Source of the DNA: Chitinophagaceae bacterium
GTDB taxonomy: Bacteria > Bacteroidota > Bacteroidia > Chitinophagales > Chitinophagaceae
DNA length: 64,000 nucleotides
Assembly: GCA_019745155.1 (NCBI GenBank)
Contig: JAIETM010000009.1
Coordinates: 1-64,000, forward strand
Direction of reading: 5' to 3'
Shown here: positions 61,401 to 64,000 of the stretch, piece after piece
Position numbering within the stretch: position 1 is the first letter of the stretch
Layout of the letters: each line of letters opens with the position of its first letter
Notes under the pieces: generated by a model
Told to the model about the DNA's origin: nothing
Seen by the model: the letters and a program-made list of their open reading frames with translations, nothing else
Database searches by the model: none
Position numbers and translations under genes: made by a program

Positions 61401-61673
61401 TGTTTGTCCGGCATCAATGGTTTTCCAGACGCCACCACCAGTAGTACCCATGTAATAGACCAAGGGTTGATTGGGCACACCTGTTGCTGTAACAGAGCGT
61501 CCACCCCTGAACGGACCAATATTGCGGAAGCGGGCCGCTTTGAAAAGACTATCCCACACTGGCTGTGCCTCTTTGGCAATAATCGGTGCGGAAGCTTTGT
61601 TGGTTGATTTTTTCTGCGCTGTTAAGGGCTGCAATACAAGGACCAGCATGGCTGGCAGTAAGAGTTTTTTCAT
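58470..61673 (-). CDS. Large secreted BNR/sortilin-like propeller protein
   Basis: 1067 residues from ATG 61673, with a signal peptide ending LTAQ. Residues about 40-760 form one or two propellers with many BNR/Asp-box repeats (S-x-D-x-G-x-T-W forms: [60 protein letters not shown]). A beta domain (about 800-920) and a C-terminal helical region (about 940-1067, coiled-coil-like) follow. Proteins of this type are often labelled glycosyl hydrolase or VPS10-like, but enzymatic residues are not evident. It may bind or process polymers at the cell surface. Confidence 0.82.
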   Translation of the reverse strand: MKKLLLPAMLVLVLQPLTAQKKSTNKASAPIIAKEAQPVWDSLFKAARFRNIGPFRGGRSVTATGVPNQPLVYYMGTTGGGVWKTIDAGQTWNNISDGYFKTGSVGAVAVAPSDANVVYVGMGEHAPRGVMTSYGDGVYKSTDAGKTWTHLGLALTRHISWIRIHPQNPDIVYVAAQGALHGPNEERGIYKSVDGGKNWKKVLYVDNNTGCADLDLDANNPRILYAAMWDHRRLPWEVRSGGKGSGLYKSTDGGDTWVKMQKGLPTEMGKMSISVSRANSETVYALIESDTEKETGGLFVSHDAGKSWDRVSDDHRLTQRAWYYIEVFADPQEEQTVYVLNSPGLKSTDGGKTWNYLSGTHGDYHQLWINPTNNKNMIIANDGGAAVTFNGGKVWSTQDNQPTAQFYRVNADNLFPYHIYGGQQDNSSVKIQSRNPGGWSITERNWTYSAGGESAFIGFNPDDPKLVVGGSYQGTIEIQDAASGEGKYIMPAPIQYQALQPKDMKYRFNWNAPIVWSKHEPNTFYHAGNVLFKTKDFGKSWEAISPDLTTHDTAKMGISGTPYTNEGAGGENYCTIAYVTETSVPGVIWTGSDDGVLSLTKDGGKTWARVGPADLGEALINCIEVSPHDPATVFIAATKYKFNDFQPLLYVTNDEGKTWRKITTGIPYGAYTRCIREDAERKGLLFAGTETGLYISFDGGAQWQQTQLGLPITPITDLKVHQGDLLASTMGRSFWILDDLHLLRQFNAAKQNQFVLFTPENAYRVSGGSYLDRNLPEEAYETPWQGRTGLNPASGVVLHYQLPDTVKADATLTLTIRDAKGEVVRTYSTSPDKNFVGDYPGGPSSDPLLSAKLGINRFVWDLRYPTVNGVDGVFIEGMYEGHRAIPGQYSAILTYGNQSATVNFQLKADPRIKASEADYLAQHQLASKVEASVNTIHASITQMRKARKQLTQLQDQTKDQHQYGDLHQQIASLIKDIYAWEAQLVQTKAKSNDDIINYVNKLTADYIFLKGEMDANIPYVTKGQETRYQELEAIWQQHANSLNNLKARIKTLNERCAALQIPVVMIQ

Positions 61674-61704
61674 GTACAAGAGATGAAACAGGAAAGTACA
61701 GCAA

Positions 61705-61745
61705 AATGCCAAAAAACAAAACACCCATGTTGATGCACGGGTGCT
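61705..61745 (-). terminator. Minus-strand terminator-like hairpin upstream of the BNR gene
   Basis: On the minus strand CACCC-GTGCATCAACAT-GGGTG is followed by TTTTGTTTTTTGG. No annotated minus-strand gene ends here. It lies 32 bp in front of the BNR gene start, so it could end a small RNA made from 61750-61900 or act as a leader attenuator of the BNR gene. Confidence 0.4.
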
Positions 61746-62030
61746 GTTATTTGGAATCAGGTAAACCAACCCAGCCGGGGGTTGCTGGTATTGAGTTTGA
61801 GCAAAGAATATGATGGTTTGCTCCTATTGGATATCCGGTTGATTCATAGGTATTGGATTCCGAACAGGATAATGGATTTTAGGATATGCCAACTATTATA
61901 CATAATGATGCCAAAAATTTTAATATTGAAAATCAATTGATTATGAAAATTTAATTGCTCATCTATTCCCTATTTGGGAACTTTATTCTAATTCTTGGAT
62001 TTTTTCCCGTTCACTTCTTAATGGAACAAC
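61746..62030. other. Gene-free region between the BNR gene and the NO-signalling operon
   Basis: About 285 bp with no coding frame. It must hold the promoters of two divergent units. The part from 61880 to 62000 is very AT-rich. I found no clear TAnnTTTG or sigma-54 -24/-12 (GG/GC) element by eye. Confidence 0.4.
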
Positions 62031-63389
62031 TTGAAAAAGCTCTTACGCATCTATATTCTGGACGATGATCCTTGGTATGCTACCATGCTGCATCATTATT
62101 TGTCCCTCAACCCCGATTATGAAGTAACCGTATTCAACGATGAGCAAGCATTCTTCGCGCAGCTCCACCATAAACCGGATGTGGTTACACTCGATTATTC
62201 TTTGCCTAAGTACACGGGTGAAGAAGTACTGAAAAAAATCAAGCGGGATTATCCTGATACAGATGTATTGGTGGTGTCAGGCCAGGAAGATGTAGGTACT
62301 GCAGTAAGCCTATTACAAGCAGGCGCTGCTGACTATATCGTTAAGAATGAAGACACCAAGGATATTCTTTGGAATGTCATTATCAGATTACAGGAGATCA
62401 AGTCGCTTAAAACAGAAGTAAGCGAACTAAAAAGCCAGCTCAAAAACAAGTACGATATCAATAAAATGATTATTGGGCAGAGTGAGGCTATGCAAAAAGT
62501 ATTTCAGCTCATTGAAAAAGCAGCACAAACCAATATCACCGTTTCCATTACCGGCGAAACAGGTACAGGTAAAGAAATGGTGGCTAAAGCCATACACCAC
62601 AATTCATCGCGACAGCAATCGCCTTTTGTAGCATTGAATGTAGCTGCTATACCTAGGGATTTACTGGAAAGCGAATTATTCGGACACGAAAAGGGTGCAT
62701 TCACAGGCGCAACAGGCAAGCGCCTCGGCAAATTTGAAGAAGCGCATAAGGGTACTTTGTTTTTAGACGAGATCGGAGAAATGGATCTCACCCTTCAAGC
62801 GAAACTATTGCGCGTATTACAGGAAAGAGAAATTACCAGAATAGGCAGCAATACTGTTGTGCCTATTGATGTACGTATTATTGTAGCCACACACCGCAAT
62901 CTGGCAGAAGAAGTAAAAGCCAAACGCTTCCGCGAAGACTTGTATTATCGATTGTTGGGATTACCCATCAGCATTCCACCTTTAAGAGAAAGGGGCAACG
63001 ATATATTCATATTAGCGAAACATTTTCTGCAGCAATTCTGTAAAGACAATCAGTTACCTGAAAAGCCCTGCAGCGCTGGAGCCATGGAGAAACTGCGTAG
63101 CTATAGTTTTCCTGGCAATGTGCGCGAATTAAAATCAATTGTTGAGTTAGCTGCTGTGATGGCAGATGGTAATACTATTGAAGCAGATAATCTCACCCTA
63201 TTCAATAGCAACAAGGAAGCAGATTTATTACAGGAAGAAATGACACTGCGTGATTACGAAAGAAAAATAATTCAGCATTACTTGGAGAAATACGATTATG
63301 ATATACTGCTTGTGGCGAAAAAACTAGATATTGGCAAATCCACTTTGTACCGCATGGTACAAGCTGGGGAAATCATTTTAAAGAAATAA
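62031..63389 (+). CDS. NtrC-family sigma-54 response regulator
   Basis: 452 residues. The receiver has acid pocket D11-D13 and phospho-acceptor D55 (VVTLDYSLP). The AAA+ domain (about 145-385) has Walker A GETGTGKE near 176, the sigma-54 contact loop GAFTGA near 227, Walker B GTLFLDEIGEMD and the arginine-finger region FREDLYYRL. A Fis-type helix-turn-helix closes the protein (KIIQHYLEKYDYDILLVAKKLDIGKSTLYRMVQ). The start is TTG at 62031, because the nearby ATG at 62021 is in another frame. It is 11 bp before the H-NOX gene, so the input is probably nitric oxide through a kinase. Confidence 0.92.
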   Translation: MKKLLRIYILDDDPWYATMLHHYLSLNPDYEVTVFNDEQAFFAQLHHKPDVVTLDYSLPKYTGEEVLKKIKRDYPDTDVLVVSGQEDVGTAVSLLQAGAADYIVKNEDTKDILWNVIIRLQEIKSLKTEVSELKSQLKNKYDINKMIIGQSEAMQKVFQLIEKAAQTNITVSITGETGTGKEMVAKAIHHNSSRQQSPFVALNVAAIPRDLLESELFGHEKGAFTGATGKRLGKFEEAHKGTLFLDEIGEMDLTLQAKLLRVLQEREITRIGSNTVVPIDVRIIVATHRNLAEEVKAKRFREDLYYRLLGLPISIPPLRERGNDIFILAKHFLQQFCKDNQLPEKPCSAGAMEKLRSYSFPGNVRELKSIVELAAVMADGNTIEADNLTLFNSNKEADLLQEEMTLRDYERKIIQHYLEKYDYDILLVAKKLDIGKSTLYRMVQAGEIILKK

Positions 63390-63400
63390 TACATCCTGAT

Positions 63401-63943
63401 ATGTACGGCATTGTTAACAAAGCCATCGAAGAACTCGTAAAGGAAAACTTCGGTGAAGAAAAATGGGAACGCGTTAAACAGCGCAGCGGTGTTGATGTAG
63501 AATTCTTCATCAGCAATGAACCCTATGACGATGCCATCACCTATCAACTGGCAGGTGCTGTTGCAGAAGAAACTGGTTTAGCGTTAAGAGAAGTCTTAAT
63601 GGCATTTGGTGAATACTGGGTACTGAAGACAGGAAAGGAAAAATATGGCGGTTTGATGGAAGCAGGCGGCCACAACTTAAAAGAGTTTTTAGTGAATCTG
63701 CCCGTTTTCCATAATAGAGTTATGTTGATTTATCCGAAGCTTACTCCACCAGAGTTTAAAGTAAGCCATGTAGAAGAGCGCAGTATTCATGTACACTACT
63801 TTTCTAAAAGACTGGGCTTACAGGATTTTGTAGCAGGGCTATTGCATGGTCTTGGTAAAATGTATCAGACAGCAGTAACAGTTGAACTCATCAGCAGTAG
63901 AGACCAGGGTGCAGATCACGAAACATTTAAAGTGAGTTGGTGA
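63401..63943 (+). CDS. H-NOX heme-nitric oxide sensor
   Basis: 180 residues, the full length of a stand-alone H-NOX. The proximal heme ligand is H104 (LPVFHNRV). The heme-propionate motif Y-x-S-x-R is Y133-F-S135-K-R137, and a conserved proline precedes it (TPPEF, 116-117). No distal tyrosine is evident, which suggests NO and CO binding without O2. In such operons H-NOX controls a partner kinase or cyclase. Its stop codon overlaps the start of the next gene, whose first residues fit an H-NOX-associated domain. Confidence 0.93.
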   Translation: MYGIVNKAIEELVKENFGEEKWERVKQRSGVDVEFFISNEPYDDAITYQLAGAVAEETGLALREVLMAFGEYWVLKTGKEKYGGLMEAGGHNLKEFLVNLPVFHNRVMLIYPKLTPPEFKVSHVEERSIHVHYFSKRLGLQDFVAGLLHGLGKMYQTAVTVELISSRDQGADHETFKVSW

Positions 63944-64000
63944 TGTATATTGGCTTTAATAGTGAACAATTTAATCGGCTTTTCCCATTTCATATTTTGA
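63943..64000 (+). CDS. Start of an HNOBA-type H-NOX partner (cut by window end)
   Basis: An ATG overlaps the H-NOX stop (TGATG) and opens a frame running off the window. Its first residues are MYIGFNSEQFNRLFPFHIL. The F-x-x-x-FPFH block is the opening of the HNOBA (heme NO-binding associated) PAS-like domain known from guanylate cyclases and bacterial H-NOX partner kinases. With a sigma-54 response regulator two genes upstream, a histidine kinase is the likely full product. Only 19 codons are visible. Confidence 0.6.
   Translation, partial: MYIGFNSEQFNRLFPFHIL

Noticed and set aside
61881-62030. Sigma-54 promoter in front of the NtrC-type regulator
   Set aside because: No GG-N10-GC pair with the expected surrounding bases was found by eye.

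Overview
The window looks like a chromosomal segment of a member of the Bacteroidota, most likely a Chitinophagaceae-type organism. The evidence is AT-rich DNA with promoter cores of the form TAnnTTTG, many short-signal outer-membrane lipoproteins, GH97 and GH16 glycanases, pirin and YceI proteins, an IS200-like REP-associated transposase with GC-rich mini-hairpins, and the order rimP-nusA-infB. Genus-level placement is inference.

Layout. 1-180 is the edge of a CRISPR array with 47-bp repeats of the Bacteroidetes type II-C kind; no cas gene is in the window. A Fic AMP-transferase (210-1349) and a gene-poor stretch that probably encodes a structured minus-strand RNA follow. 1.8-5.5 kb holds a PAS-LuxR regulator, a membrane-anchored P-loop ATPase and a long PurF-like amidotransferase. 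5.5-10 kb is a redox/electrophile cassette on the minus strand (marR, three pirins, YceI, OsmC, FMN reductase) with two matching palindromic operators. 10-16.3 kb is core: a SurA-like isomerase and rimP-nusA-infB. 16.7-19.7 kb and 32.8-37 kb are AT-rich accessory islands. Each carries a lipoprotein divergent from one member of a paralogous family of single-pass membrane proteins with a conserved cytoplasmic tail (18299-19714 and 35458-36867).

19.7-25.7 kb holds a HAD phosphatase, a DUF389 protein and a group resembling a decaprenyl-phosphoribose pathway (UbiA-type DPPR synthase, polytopic membrane protein, HAD-IB phosphatase) with a convergent GT87-like glycosyltransferase. 25.9-28.7 kb is a single-chain MmeI-like restriction-modification enzyme beside tRNA-Met. 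A receiver-HPt protein, an outer-membrane barrel protein, hflX and a Rieske protein follow. At 32.57-32.79 kb an intact tRNA-Asn gene is preceded by two truncated tRNA-Asn copies, each carrying a 17-bp palindrome in place of part of the anticodon arm. A near-identical 17-bp palindrome sits at the CRISPR edge.

37-40 kb contains the REP/transposase unit, an HxlR regulator with a divergent DsbA-like protein, and a membrane protein. 40-44.6 kb carries two M1 peptidases and a GH16 enzyme. 44.7-47.5 kb is an arsenic operon (arsR, arsM, acr3, arsC) with two matching ArsR boxes. 47.5-58.4 kb is mixed housekeeping and small envelope proteins, including a 39-residue membrane peptide. 58.5-61.7 kb is a large secreted BNR/sortilin-type propeller protein. 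The right end (62.0-64.0 kb) is a nitric-oxide signalling operon: a sigma-54 response regulator, an H-NOX heme sensor and the start of an HNOBA-type partner running off the window.

The best candidates for undescribed biology are the paralogous lipoprotein-linked membrane regulators, the palindrome shared by tRNA pseudo-copies and CRISPR edge, and the DPPR-like glycolipid cluster.
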